DNA of 64,000 nt from Paramyrothecium sp. XJ0827 (Eukaryota > Ascomycota > Sordariomycetes > Hypocreales > Stachybotryaceae), in contig JAJFPB010000006.1 of assembly GCA_020881915.1 (NCBI GenBank), positions 1,488,001 through 1,552,000 of the forward strand, given 5' to 3'. The notes beneath the pieces were generated by a model. It ran no database searches. It worked only from the letters and a program-made list of their open reading frames with translations, and was not told the origin of the DNA. Position numbers and translations under genes: made by a program. Within the stretch, counting starts at the first letter, position 1. The number at the start of each line of letters is the position of its first letter. Positions 47,801-60,982 of the stretch are shown here, piece by piece.

Positions 47801-50644
47801 TTAAGTACCTTATAGATATATTTTTTATATTATTCCTTATTATTTAAGAAAATAAGAATATTATTAAGGTATATAACTATAAAGTTATTTATATATTCCC
47901 TTAAGATATAGTTAATTATTCTTTAGAATATTACTAGTATATTAGTTAATCTAAAAGATATAACTAGGTATTTAAATAGGCCAAACTTAATATAAAATAC
48001 TATTTTCTATTCTTCTTCTTTCTTAATCTAAATTAGGTTATATACTCCTTTTAAGTTAAGTATAATAAAGATTATTTTACTATATAATTAATTATATATT
48101 TCTATAATAAGTAGTAATAAGGTATAGTTCTTTATAGTAATCTTATTAAGTTATTAATAATCTACTACTAATTAGAGTTTTCTATTCTTTTTTAGTATAA
48201 ATATAATTAGGTACTCTACTAATAAGGTTAATTACTAGATATATTCTTTTTAGAGGTTTTCCTTAATATATTCCTTTAATATCTGTAGTTCTTAGGTATT
48301 AAGATTATAGATTAGTAGGAAGTAGGTTTTTTTCCTATTAATCTTTTCTATATTACTAGTTATTACTAGGTATCTAAAGTATACTCCCTTAGGTATATAG
48401 TATTTTTAGTATTCTTCTTTATATTCTATTAAAGTAGTACTATTATAGAGATTTAAAAATCTACAAAATCTTGCCTTCCTTTCTTTCTTATAGTAAAGGT
48501 ATTCTATGGGGTATTCCTAGTAGCTTTCTACCTAATATAGCTTAGTTTTCTCTATTTTATTTAGTAATCTAGCTTTATTTAGCTACTATTACTTAGTTTC
48601 CTATAGGTTTTAGTAGTACTAAAGTTTCTTAGTAGTATACTATTTATAGTAGGTTATAAGGCAATCCCTTATATCTTATCTATTCTAGTATTTCTGTAGT
48701 TAATATAGATCTCTCTATAAGATTATAATCTTATATTATTTATATATTACCTTCTTAACCTAGTACTAGAGGTCTCTTATATTATATAGTAGGATAATAT
48801 TCTATTCCCTTACTTTTATTAGGAAGGTTTTATTTTCTACCTTCTTATTAAGGTATATTATATATAGGTACTATAAATATAAAATCTATATAATGCTATA
48901 GTATTATAGATAGTTAATATCTATATATAGGTTATTCTCTCTTTAGATTCTTAGTAGTTATATATATATAGGGTTTAGTAGGGCTTCTTCTATTATAATT
49001 ATATAAATAAAGATGTTTTTATTTATATAGGGGTCCTATTATAACTTTCCTACTTCTTATATTATATAGTTCCTTATTCTTTCTTTAGGGTTATTATTTA
49101 AATACTTCTATCCTTTATTTAAGCTCTCTAAGAATAAGTTACTATCCTTATTTAATATTTTATTAATAATAATATTAAAGTCTTTAGGGCTTGGTATTTA
49201 TTTCTATAGTTAGGTATCTAGGATTTCTTATATATAACTACTTTCTATTATTTCCCTGGCTACTTCCTTGGGGTTTCTTATATATTAGTAGTCCCATAAG
49301 TATATTTTATATCTATAGTTCTAATCTAGCTATAGTAATATAGTCTTAGTATATTATATTATTTTAATAGTATAAGTTATAGTAATCTTACTTAGCTATT
49401 ACTTATCTTTAGTAATTAGGATAAATCTTCCTCTCTTCTAGGGTTAGTCTTATTTAAGTTATTAGTATTTTTAGGTAAAGTATCTCTTTTTACTACAGTT
49501 ATAGTAGGTAATATCTACTTTTTGAATTACTTCTAGCTTTATAGGGCTAGATTTGGTCCTATAGGAGGTATTTACTTATTTCTATTATTTTAAATTATTA
49601 ATATTATACTTAATATATAGGGTATTTTTATATTATTCTTTTTCCCTTTTATATTTAAAGTTATATTTATTAATTTTAATTACTTTATATATATATTCTT
49701 CTAGTAAGTATTTAGATTATTTAATCTTAATAAGTTTATTCTTAATTTCTTCCTTATACTTATTATAGAAGATCTTCTTATAAACTTCCTTGGTTTACTT
49801 TAGCTTAGAGATAATCTATTAGAATTATATTATAAAGCTAGTATAAGATTTTATTTATATTATTTTATTAAGGTTTTATTCTACTTCTTAGACTTTATTT
49901 ATAATATTAAAGGTCTTTCTAATATATTCTTTAAACTTATTAAAGTTATAAAAAATTTTCTTTATATCTTCCTTATATTTAATTATAGGTTTAGTAATAT
50001 AGTTATAAAGTATAGATTTAAACTAAGTAAGGGTATTACCCTTTAGGCTTTAGACTATAAACTTAACTTATTTTTTATTTATAATAAAGGTATTAAGGAA
50101 GTATAGGAAGTAGGCTCTAAGTGCTATAAGAAATCCTTAGAGCTTATAAGGGCTTCTATTAAAGGATTTAGGTTTATATAGCTTAATAACTATATTTAAT
50201 TCCTTCTTATATTCCCTAGTATTTTATATATCTAGGAGCCTTTAGAATTAGGCCTTAGTACTCTAGGCTATATAGAAATTAAGGTTAGTAGCCTCCTATA
50301 GTTACTACTTAAGTTAGGTAATAGTATTCTTAAGGTAATTAATCTTATAAGATCTAACTAATATTATAGCTATATTAACTTAGACTTAGTTAATTTTAGC
50401 TATAAGGATCTAGATCTATTACTTAAGTATTTTAATCTTCTAATTCTTTTTATTATTAGAGTTATTATTAGATTTCTTATTTAGGTCTCTTATCTTAATA
50501 TTATCTCTAGAGGGGGTCTCTAATAGTATTTCTTTAATTCTACCCTTACCTTTAGTAGTAGGTATAGAGGGCTTAGAACTTTCTCCTACTATTATAAGTA
50601 TTACTTTAAGGAAATAGTATATCTTAGAATAAGAGCTATTAATA

Positions 50645-51241
50645 TATAATAACTAGGCCTAGACCTAAGTATAGGGTAGGTAGTTTTATAATTAGTTATT
50701 TAATATAGGGAATGGAGTTCCCTCTTAAAGTAATAGATTACTTATTACTAGTTTATAAGACTTCTTCTCTAGAAGCTAATTAAAGAATATCTTAGGGACT
50801 ATATATTATTAATAGCTAGTAGGTTCTAATTTAAATATAATATATAGAACCTCCTATTTATATATATAGTTCTTTACCCCTAGAGTACTAGATTACCTAT
50901 TAATTATATTCTAATAGTTCTTACTAGATTATAATAAGGCTATAATCTATTAATCTATATTAGTAGATTTCCTATAGCTTCTTTATTATTTATAGGAATC
51001 TTCTTCTATATAGGTCCTTATTCTTATTAGATATTTCCCTATTCCTATCTTTTTATTTCTAGCCCTACTTTTATACTAGTATTTAATTTAGGCTAGTATA
51101 TTAGGGCTAGCCCGTAGGTTATACTAGTAGCGCAGGGGCTAGCCTATCTTGAGGCCAGTAGCCTGAGGCTAGTACGGCATTTATATATTATATTATGTAA
51201 CTTCCTACGGCTTAGTTATGGCCTTGGGTCAGGTCGTGATA
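50645..51241 (-). repeat. E2 LTR (high-coordinate copy)
   Basis: 597 bp, ends GGTCAGGTCGTGATA. Its last 130 bp are little mutated compared with the partner LTR. Confidence 0.85.
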
Positions 51242-51794
51242 AATATTACCTCTCTTACTAGTATTATAAAAGTAACCTCCCCCCCAATTAGGCTATTATA
51301 ACCACTAAAAATGGCTAGACTAATAATAAGATGGGCCTTAAGTAGCTAAAATACTTTAATTAGCATATAATTAAAAGATTAAATGGTACCTATTATCTCC
51401 TAATCCTTGATGGGCATAAGAGCTACTATTTGGTTGCTTTTAAGAATTTCTACAAGGAGAATAAGATTATTACACTTTATATATTGCCTTATTTATCTTA
51501 TCTACTTTAGCTGCTAGATGTGGGCTGCTTTGGGCCGCTGAAGAAGGCTTATGGTCGTGAAATAGAGCATTTGATCAAGTGCTCTATAATATATATTTCT
51601 AAGACCAAGTTCTTTCCCGCCTTCCACGCCGCATATCTAGCTACAATAACTAATAATAATATTCGGGGAGGGTTTAAAGGCACCGGACTTGCTCCTTTAG
51701 ATGCGAACTATGTGATCTCGAAGCTTAATATTTGGTTACGAACTCCAATGCCTATTATTAATGAGCCGGAGCTTTCTGCCCCTTGGACTTTAAG

Positions 51795-52444
51795 TGTAAT
51801 AATTGGGGGTGGCCTTATACCGAAAGATATAGGGTAACTAAGGATTGCTTAGGGTTTATTTATTCTTAGATAGAATAATAGGAAAGTATCTAAAGTATAT
51901 AAGTAGTTATTACTAGTTTATAAGAGAATAGTACAGTGAAGGTTATCTTGGGGACTATATATTATTAATAGCTAGTAGTCTTCTATCTATTCTAAGGTAG
52001 AATCCTCCTATTTATATACTTATTATAATTACTTTATTAAGGTAATTACTAATATACTTAGTTTAGTATACTTAGTTATAGTATATAAGTATATATATAT
52101 AATTAGTCCTTTTCTTACTTAGTATTATATAGGAATTTACCTATATTCTTAGTTCTAAGGTAATTAGGTACTAACCCCTTTTCTACTTTACTAGGTAGGG
52201 ACTATAGTTTACTAGATCCCTAGGATAGTAGCTATATTATATCTAATATATTCCCCTATTATATACCTAAATCTCTAGCTATATTAGTTCTATATAACTA
52301 TATTCTTAATAAGAATTAATATATATTTAGGTTATAGTCTACTAGTTAATTTACCTAGCTTTTTTATATAGTATCTATTATAACTAGTATAGATTATATT
52401 TATTCTATACTAGCTTAATTATAGGGTTAATATAGATTATAATA
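51795..52444 (-). repeat. E3 LTR (low-coordinate copy)
   Basis: 650 bp, begins TGTAATAATTGGGGGTGGCC, which is the inverted, unmutated 3' end of this LTR family. Confidence 0.85.
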
Positions 52445-55400
52445 TAATACTCCCCTCCCTAAGGCCTACTCTAGAGATCTAGCTATTTCTTTATATAAAT
52501 TAAGTAGATTCCTAGATTTTTATTTATAGTTTAATAAGTATTCCTTCTTCTTTTTCTCCTTTATAATAACCTTAGAGGCTACTATTTACTATTATCTTTA
52601 TACTAATACTATTTTTAGATTTAGTTTTACTATTATATCTTATATCTATTATTACTTAAAGAATATAAAGTATAAGATATTATTTAAATTAAAGTATTAC
52701 TAAATATATATTTATTTTAACTATTCTTATAATTTAATAAATATTCCCTTAATATTTTATAGATTTCTTCTTCTATATATTCCCTAGTTCTTATTAATTA
52801 TAGCTTAGTCTATTAAATAATTAATAAGAATAAGAAGCTAAAGAAAAAGAAAATTAAGGTAAAGAAAGAGCTACTTTATTACTAAATTACTTTCTTTAAG
52901 TCCCTAGCTTACCTAATATAATTATATTATTAGTACTAGGCCTTAAAGAATAAAAGTACTTACTTAGTAAAGAATATAGAGACTAAGAAGGAGATTCTTA
53001 TTAAAGAAATAAAGATTATTCTTAATATTTAATTCTTAGCTTATTTTAATATTACTTTTTCTCTAGATATAGATTAGTAGGCCTTAGGTTTTAAAACTTT
53101 ACTTAACTTTAAAATTCCCTTAGTTTTAAGCTAGTTTTATTTAAGTACTTAAGTAGTTTCTAAGTATTTTTACTTTTATTATAATTTTTCTATTTAATAA
53201 AATATAGTTCTTCTCTATTTTTAGTTTATTTATATATAAGTATTTATTCTACTTTATATTCTTCTTCTTCTATAAGTACCTTAATAGTTTCTTTTATAAG
53301 TTTATTATTTAGTACTAGTTCTAAAAGTATAATATAAAATACTAGGTAGTATTTTATTATATTAAGTAATTCTAATTTATAATTAATATCTTTAATTCTA
53401 TATAAGATTTTAAAGAATCTAAGTTTTTTATAATCTAGTTTATTACTTAGTTATATTATTTTTATATTTTTTTTAAGTAAGTAGATTATATTTCTCTTCT
53501 TAAAGATTAGCTCTAGTAATCTTTTTATATTATAATATTTCTTTATTTTCTAATTTATAAATAAAATTTCTTATTTTATTATATTATATAGTTATTTAAA
53601 TTCTTTTATTTTAATAATAGCTAGTTTATTAAGAGATTCTTTATATTTAGTATATTTAATAGTTAGTTTAAACTTATAATTTATATAGAATAATAATATT
53701 TTAGTAGTTTCTAATTTAGTATTATTATAGTAATATTATACTATAGGTAGCTATTTTATCTAATCCTTTTACTAGTAATTAATATAATAGTAGAGATATT
53801 ATTTTAAAGTTTAATTTATATATTTTATTTATTTATTTATTTATAGGTAGTAGGTAGTACTTAGTTTATAATTAATACCTAGAAGAGCTACTAATTCTTA
53901 TTAGAACTTAAATATAAATATAGGTTTTTTATTAGAGATAATTTCTTCTAGTATACTATATTAACTTATAATATACTTATAATAGTAATATATTATATCT
54001 TTAGTATTAATTACCTTATTATAGGTAATAAAGTAAATATATTTTATAAACCTATTAAGAATAATAAAAATACTATTATAGTTATCTTTTAAGCTTAGTT
54101 TCTTTAATTAGGGGAGCTTAATAATAAAGTCCTATAAAATTAATTACTAAGATCTAGTTAGTACTAGTAGTAATTTAAGGTATTTATAAGGTTTATACCT
54201 TAAGGTTTTAGTTTTATTATAGATATTATATTTTCTTATAACTCTTTTTATATTTTTCTTTATTTTAGGGTAGCTATATATATAATATACTACTTCTATA
54301 ATCTTTTTAATTCCCTTATATTTAATAGTATAGTACCTATAGATTTTAATTAGAATTTCTTCTTATATTTCTTCTAGGATCTATATTTAGTTATTATATA
54401 TAAGTACTATATTATATTCTATACTTACTTCTATAGGTACTTCTATAATATATATAATATATTTTTTACTTTATTTTCTAATTTTATTATATTACTTATC
54501 TTCTATTTTAATTCTATAGGTTTTAATTAAATTAATAGTTTTTTACTTATAATTCCCTTCTAAGTTTAGGTATAGTAGCTATTATATTACCTTAGGGATT
54601 TCTTATTTATATTTACTTTTCTAGCTAAGTATATTAGTATATTTATTTTTAAATTCTTTTTAATAAATAATTTTATAATTAAAGAGTATAAGTATTTTTA
54701 TATAGTAAACTTATTTTATTATTAGGATTTAAATTATAATAAAGTAAGTAATATTCTAGTAATTAGTATAGATCTTAATTTTATATTCTATATCTATAAG
54801 ATAATATTAGAATTCCTTAAATACCTTAATAATTACTATAAATTCTTTATTATAAATAAGGTAATAAAGTAGAGATCTAGTAATTTTTTTAAATTAAAAA
54901 GTAATAAAATATAGAAGTTTATTCTCTTTTATTTACTTAATAGTAGTACTAAGGATATAATTAGAGATATTAGTTTCTAAGGTAATTTACTTCTTTAGAT
55001 TAAAAGTTACTAAAATAGGATTATTAATAATTTATTTCTTAATTTCTTTAAAGGCTTATTAGGTCTCTAAGGTTTATTTAAAAGGTATATTCTTCTTAAT
55101 TAGATCTATTAGTAGTTTAGTAATTTTCTTAAAGTATTTAATAAAGTATTAGTAATAATTAATAAATCCTAGAAAACTCTAAATATCTTTAATATTATTT
55201 ATAAAGGACTTCTATTCTTTAATTACTATAATTTTACTTTTCTTTATTTAAATCTTATTAGGTTAAATAATATATTTAAGGAAATCTACTTTATATATAT
55301 AGAAGTTACTCTTAGTAGGTTCTACTAGGAGTTTAGTATCTTATAGTACCTAAAGTACTTTATATATATACTCTTTATATTATTCTTTATTCTCTAAGAA

Positions 55401-56919
55401 AATAAGTATATTATCTAAATAAATAATAATAAAGTTATTTATAAATTCTCTTAAAATATAATTAATTATATATTAGAATATAGCTAATATATTAGTTAAG
55501 CTAAATAATATTACTAGGGTTTTAAAAAGTCTAAACTTTATATAGAAGGTAGTCTTCTATTTATTTCCTTTCTTTATTTTAATTAGATTATAAGTACCTT
55601 TAAGATTAAATATAATAAAAATTATTTTATTATATAGGTAATCTCTTATTTTAGTAATAAAAAATAAAGATATTTTATCTTTAATAGTAATATTATTAAA
55701 TTAGTAGTAGTTTATATATAGGTAGAGTTTTTTATTCTTTTTTAGAATAAATATAATAAGGTATTTAGTAGGTAATATTAACTATTAGATATATCCTTTT
55801 TTAAGGTTTTTATTAATATATTTTTTTAATATCTTTAGTTCTTTAGTATTAAGGTTATAAATTAGTAAGAAGTAGGTCTTTTTTTTATTAATTAGGTAGA
55901 TTTTATAGTTCTATTTTAAGTATTTAGGGAGTCTACTTTTTAGGTTTTCTATAAATAGCTTTATATATTTATAGTATTTTTCTAAGATATTTATAAGCCT
56001 ATCTTCTACTTCTTATTTTACTTATATTTACTTCTTAATATTATATATAAAGGTATAAATAAGATTAATTACTTTTTATTTATAGGTAAATATTACTTGG
56101 CTTTATTTATATTATATATTAGATTATATTCTATTATTAGTTAATACTTTAGTTTTTACCTAATAATCCTTCTATCTTAGGAGGGTCTCTTCTTTTCTAA
56201 ATAGGGTTTTATTATAAATATTTACTTTTTTCTTCTTTCTTTATTTCCTTTTTTTTATTTAGAACTATTATAATTTTATTATTATAACCTAGCTATTATT
56301 CTAATTAAAGGTAGATCTTTGGTTCTTTAGCTATAGTTTACCTAGAAGTATATTAGATTATATTTATATTATATTAAGGGTAATATTATAAGTAATTCCT
56401 TATATTATTATATAAAGAATTACTTCTTTATTTATTAGTTCTTTATTATAAGTAAAAAAAACTCCTTCTATATTTATAGCTTTATATAATTTCTTCTTTC
56501 TTCTTTATAAGATTTTATATTAGTTTATAAAGTTAGGATTAATATAATTTTCCTTAGTACTAGTATTTACCTTAGTATTAATAGTTATATTCTAGATTAT
56601 AAAGTTAATATAGTATTCTTATTATTCTACTTATCTTTATTTTTAGATTATAGTAATAGTTTATTACTTTCTTTTATTACCCTATAGCCTAGTTATAATT
56701 AATAGGCCTTATTTTTTATTTAATTACTTTATATTAGGATTCTATTAATCCTCTACTTAGCTTCTCTAATATTAATAGGTAATTTATTACTTATCTCTCT
56801 TATATAAATAATATACCTATAGTAAGTTTAATATAGGTAGTAGTATTTTTTATACTTCTAGGTATATTCTTCCTTTATAGTACCTATTATCTTAGGTTCT
56901 ATTTCTTTATAAAGGTATA

Positions 56920-56961
56920 ACGTACATGCATAACGAGTTGGCCAACATAACGAGTTGGCCA
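56920..56961 (+). repeat. 5' terminal inverted repeat of copy A
   Basis: 42 bp starting ACGTACATGCATAACGAGTT. It contains two direct copies of CATAACGAGTTGGCCA and matches the 3' TIR with one mismatch. Confidence 0.92.
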
Positions 56962-57017
56962 AAAATCCCTCATCCTACATCTCAATCAATTGATCAAATG
57001 ATTCACCACAACTAGCC

Positions 57018-58475
57018 ATGTCAAGCTCAATTAATGAGGGCGATATCAATCTTGCACTTCAAGCCCTTCGAAAAGACCCAAAATTAAGTCTGCGACGTGC
57101 TGCACGGATCTACAACATCCCTCGGCAGACATTGCGTAACCGGCAGTGTGGAAAACAGTCTAGACGCGATACTATGGCCAATTTACGTAAACTTTCTGAT
57201 CTTGAGGAGCAGACGATAGTTCAGTATGTTCTTGATCTAGATTCACGAGGATTTTCACCCCGGCTTTGTGGTGTTGAAGAAATGGCCAATCGACTGCTTG
57301 CTGATCGCAATATGCCTTCTGTTGGACCACGCTGGGCTTCGAATTTTATTAAGCGGCAACCAGAGCTCAAGACGCGTTTCTTTCGCAGATATGACTACCA
57401 GAGAGCCAAATGCGAAGATCCAGTCGCAATAAACGCGTGGTTCTCGCTTGTACAGAACACAATCGCGAAGTACGGTATAGGATCAAATGATCTGTATAAC
57501 TTCGATGAGACTGGCTTTATGATGGGCGTTATTGCAAGCGGAATGGTTGTTACGGGTACAGAAAAGCGTCAGAACCCTAAAAAGTCCAGCCTGGAAACCG
57601 GGAATGGGTTACAGCGATCCAATCGATCAATGCTGAAGGGTGTGGTGCTACCGCCGTTCATCATCGTTGCAGGCCAATATCATCTCTCGAGTTGGTACCA
57701 AGAAAGCAACCTCCCGGGCGATTGGGCTATCGCAACCACCAAAAATGGCTGGACCGATAACGAAACAGGCCTTGAGTGGCTAAAGCACTTCAATCGGCAT
57801 ACAATCAATAGATCAAATGGTGCCTATCGTCTTCTGGTCCTTGACGGGCATGAAAGCCACCATTCAGTCGCCTTTGAGGATTTCTGCAAGGAGAACAAGA
57901 TCATTACACTCTGTATGCCACCTCATTCGTCTCATCTACTTCAGCCTCTTGATGTGGCCTGCTTTGGGCCGCTTAAGAAAGCTTACGGTCGAGAAATAGA
58001 GCATTTGATCAAATGCTCTATAACACACATTTCGAAGACCGAGTTCTTTCCTGCCTTCCACGCCGCACACCAAGCCACTATGACGAAGAAAAATATCCAG
58101 GGAGGTTTCAGAGGGGCTGGACTTGTTCCTCTTGATGTAAAGCATGTGATCTCGAAGCTTGATATCCAATTACGAACTCCAACACCTCCTACAGGTGAGT
58201 CAGAGCTTCCTGACCCTTGGACTTCAAAGACACCAAAGACCATCCGGGAAACCGAATCTCAGTCCGAGTATCTAAGAAGACGAATTGAAAGGCATCACAG
58301 CAGCTCCCCAGCATCAATTATTGAGGCCTTGAAGTCAATGACTAAGGGAACTAAGGCAGTATTGCATGAAATGACATTACTGAGGGCTGAGGTCAGGGAT
58401 CTTCGAGAGGCAAATGAGATACTAAGCCGGCGCCGGAGGGAAAAAAGAAACGCCTACGTAATGGAGGGACAATGA
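57018..58475 (+). pseudogene. Pogo/Fot1-like transposase of copy A, open but carrying compensating frameshifts
   Basis: 485-codon ORF. An N-terminal psq-type helix-turn-helix lies at about 9-45 and a CENP-B/Tc5-like HTH at about 60-125. The DDE_1 domain has Asp163 (YNFDETGF), Asp276 (LLVLDGHESH) and Asp312 (SSHLLQPLDV), a DD35D spacing typical of pogo/Fot1. Compared with copy B it lacks one base after the A run ending near 57,584 and has one extra T near 57,643. Residues about 190-209 are therefore read out of frame and replace the conserved GNREWVT-type segment. A further base is missing in the A run at 58,441-58,446, so the frame stops at 58,475 instead of continuing into the zinc knuckle. 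I call it a pseudogene, likely inactive, although the three Asp remain. A coiled-coil-like, Arg-rich stretch precedes the stop. Confidence 0.85.
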
Positions 58476-58672
58476 CTGTAGAGGAAGGTCAAGGATCAAT
58501 TGATCAAATGGATGTGAACACGCAGATAGTGGCCGAATCATCGAGGAGAGGTGGTCAAGGAAGGTCGGCACAACCGACCCAAAGGCGCTGTGGTGTGTGC
58601 GGTAAGCCCGGACATAATGCACGAACTTGCAAGATTGAGGTAGAGGTATCTGAGCAAGAGTATATCGACTAG
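58472..58672 (+). pseudogene. Detached C-terminal zinc-knuckle segment of the copy A transposase
   Basis: 66-codon frame overlapping the transposase stop by ATGA. It encodes a CCHC knuckle (CGVCGKPGHNARTC). In copy B the corresponding frame (61,638-62,080) runs on from the transposase without the shift, so this is best read as the severed C-terminus rather than an independent gene. The ATGA overlap could in principle allow reinitiation. Confidence 0.75.
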
Positions 58673-58736
58673 TTTTAATTGGTCAAATGGTCTGTTGTGT
58701 TTTTATTGAAGTTTCTATCTTGAGGGTTGAGATTAG

Positions 58737-58778
58737 TGGCCAACTCGTTATGCTGGCCAACTCGTTATGCATGTACGT
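58737..58778 (-). repeat. 3' terminal inverted repeat of copy A
   Basis: Inverted partner of 56920-56961 with one mismatch in 42 bp, followed by TA. Confidence 0.92.
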
Positions 58779-60982
58779 TATTCTTTTTATTTTATACTTT
58801 TTATAGTTATAGTAGTAATATAGATTATTTTCTATATAGTTAATCTCTATAGGACTAGATTTAGTTCTATAGGCTATAGGTATTTTCTTTTTATAGTTAT
58901 AAGTAAAGTATTCTATTCTATAGTAGTATTTCCTTCTTAGGAGCCTATTAAGAAATTATAAGATTACTATTTTAATATATTTATAGTCTTTATTTAGGAG
59001 TATATTTTCTAATTAAGTATACTCTCTTTTATATTTACTTTAAAATCTATAAAGTTAATTAATTTTTACTTAGTAATATATTTAGTACTTATTAGTTTTA
59101 TAAGTTTCTTTTACTTTAAAGTAATATTCTTTAGGGTATTTCTTACTTAATTTAAGAATTATAATTTAGTATCTAAGGTAGTATATCTTAATCTCCTAGT
59201 AAGGTATTTCCTTAAATATATAGGGGTTTTCTATTTTAGTACCTTATATATATATAGGAAATATATTTTATTTTACTTTAGTAGTAAAGTAAATAAGATA
59301 TTAATATACTATATAAAATACCTATAAGATTTTATTATATCTATAGTAATTAGAATTAAATAAGAGATTATATTAAGAGTTAATAATAAACTTTACTTCC
59401 TATAGGCTTATAGCTACCTTTATAGTTACTACTTAGATATATACTTTCTAATCTCTAAAGAGTAAATTATATTACTTAGTTCTAGCTTTAATTAATATAT
59501 AATTAAGTAGAAGTAGAGTACCTTTAGTAGTACCTATACTTAATTCTAATTTATTATCTAAGGATTTACTAACTATAGAGATTCTTTATAATAAGTTAGT
59601 TAGGCTAGTAATATTAGAGATATTTTTAGTTATTACTTATTAATTAGAAATATCCTTAGTAAGTTCCTATTTAGTAATAATATTAATTAATTATTTTTTA
59701 ATTATATTAATATTATACTAGTCTTCTTAGACTAGCTAGAAATAGGTTTTTTTTCTATCTTAGGGCTTACTTCTATAGTCCTATATATAATATCTCTTTT
59801 TTCTATAATTATAGTAGAAGAAGTCTTTTTCTTATTTTTAAATAATATTAATTTCTATAGATCCTATTATAGTTCTATAGGCTATAAGAATAAATTTCTT
59901 CTTCCCTTAATTTATTAGGTAGGGGGTTTTAAATTTCTTTACTTTATTTTCTTATCCCTATTCTTTATAATATTTCTAATTATAATTATTAATTTCTACT
60001 ACTTTATATATATATTCTAATAATAAGACTTTATTATATTTAATTTTAATAAATTTATTTTTTATATTAGATTTAACTCTATTATAGAAGATCTTCTTTA
60101 AAATATTTTCTAATTAGTAAAGTAGTATAGTAATATAGAGGAACTTAGTAATAAGCTTAGTATAGGATCTAGTTTATTTAAGTAAGTTAAGGGCTCTTTT
60201 AGTATCTTATATTTTATTAATTATTCTAAAAATATATCTAATTTCTTCCTTAAATTTCTAGAAGCTTATAAAAATATATTTAATATAGTTTATCTAGAAA
60301 ATAAAAGTATTATTTATATAATCTTAGAGTATAAGCTTAAATTAGATTTATATTTTCTTAGTTAGGTTATAAGCTATAAATATAACTTTATTATAATCTT
60401 ATATAAAGAGTAAGAGATAATTTAAGTAATATACTTTAAGTAATATAATAAATATTTAGAGCTTACTTAAGGTACTATTAAAGGGCTTAGACTTTTTAGT
60501 TTATAAAATAGTTCTCTTATTTTTTTAGGCCCCTATAGCCCCTCTAAGATTTATATTTTAAAGTTATTTAAGTATTTCCCTATTTTTCTTAGATTTCTCT
60601 ATATAAAGTTATACTATATTAGCTATTTTCTTTTTTAGGGTCTTAATAAGTTACTTAAGCTTATAGACTTTTTAAGTATTAAGAATATTATCTTAAAGTT
60701 AATTAAGCTTTTTATTAATAATTTAAATATTCTCTTAGAATTTAGCTTATAAGGTAGTAATTTTATTCTTATTATTAGAGTCTAATTATAAAATTAGATC
60801 TTTATCTATAATAATATTATCTCCTAAGGGGGTTTTCTTAGAAGTAACCTTAGTAAGTAGAGACCTTAGTACTATAGAGTAGGCTACCTCCTTTTCCTTA
60901 GGAGTTAGCTTAGTTAACTTACCTACTATTTTTAATATTACTTTAGATATAATAGTATTACCTAGAATAAGAGCTATTAATA

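Larger units (their letters stand above)
44217..51241 (-). mobile_element. Ty3/gypsy LTR retrotransposon E2, RIP-mutated, 7025 bp, different family
   Basis: Inserted in copy B with 5-bp duplication AATAT at 44212-44216 and 51242-51246. LTRs of 597 bp lie at 44217-44813 and 50645-51241. Internal reverse-transcriptase-like sequence is on the minus strand (antisense of the Y-L-D-D region near 47,860-47,890, and downstream RT blocks to about 48,400). A zinc-knuckle remnant lies near 49,490. LTR sequence and length differ from E1/E3, so it is a separate family. Frames are destroyed by RIP-type changes, with a few less-mutated spots near 46,660, 47,755-47,780 and 48,460-48,510. Confidence 0.88.
56920..58778 (+). 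mobile_element. Inner pogo/Fot1-like DNA transposon (copy A), not RIP-mutated, 1859 bp
   Basis: Inserted in E3 with TA duplication at 56918-56919 and 58779-58780. It has 42-bp TIRs at 56920-56961 and 58737-58778. Base composition is normal, in sharp contrast with the AT-rich surroundings. The site is confirmed by E1, where the matching sequence near 38,990 is uninterrupted. It carries the transposase ORF at 57018-58475 and a small overlapping ORF at 58472-58672. Being free of RIP inside a heavily RIP-mutated element, it must have inserted after the RIP episode. Confidence 0.95.

Noticed and set aside
51520..51837. 105-codon ORF resembling a transposase
   Set aside because: It is the surviving middle piece of copy B, running into the E3 LTR at 51,795; not a separate gene.
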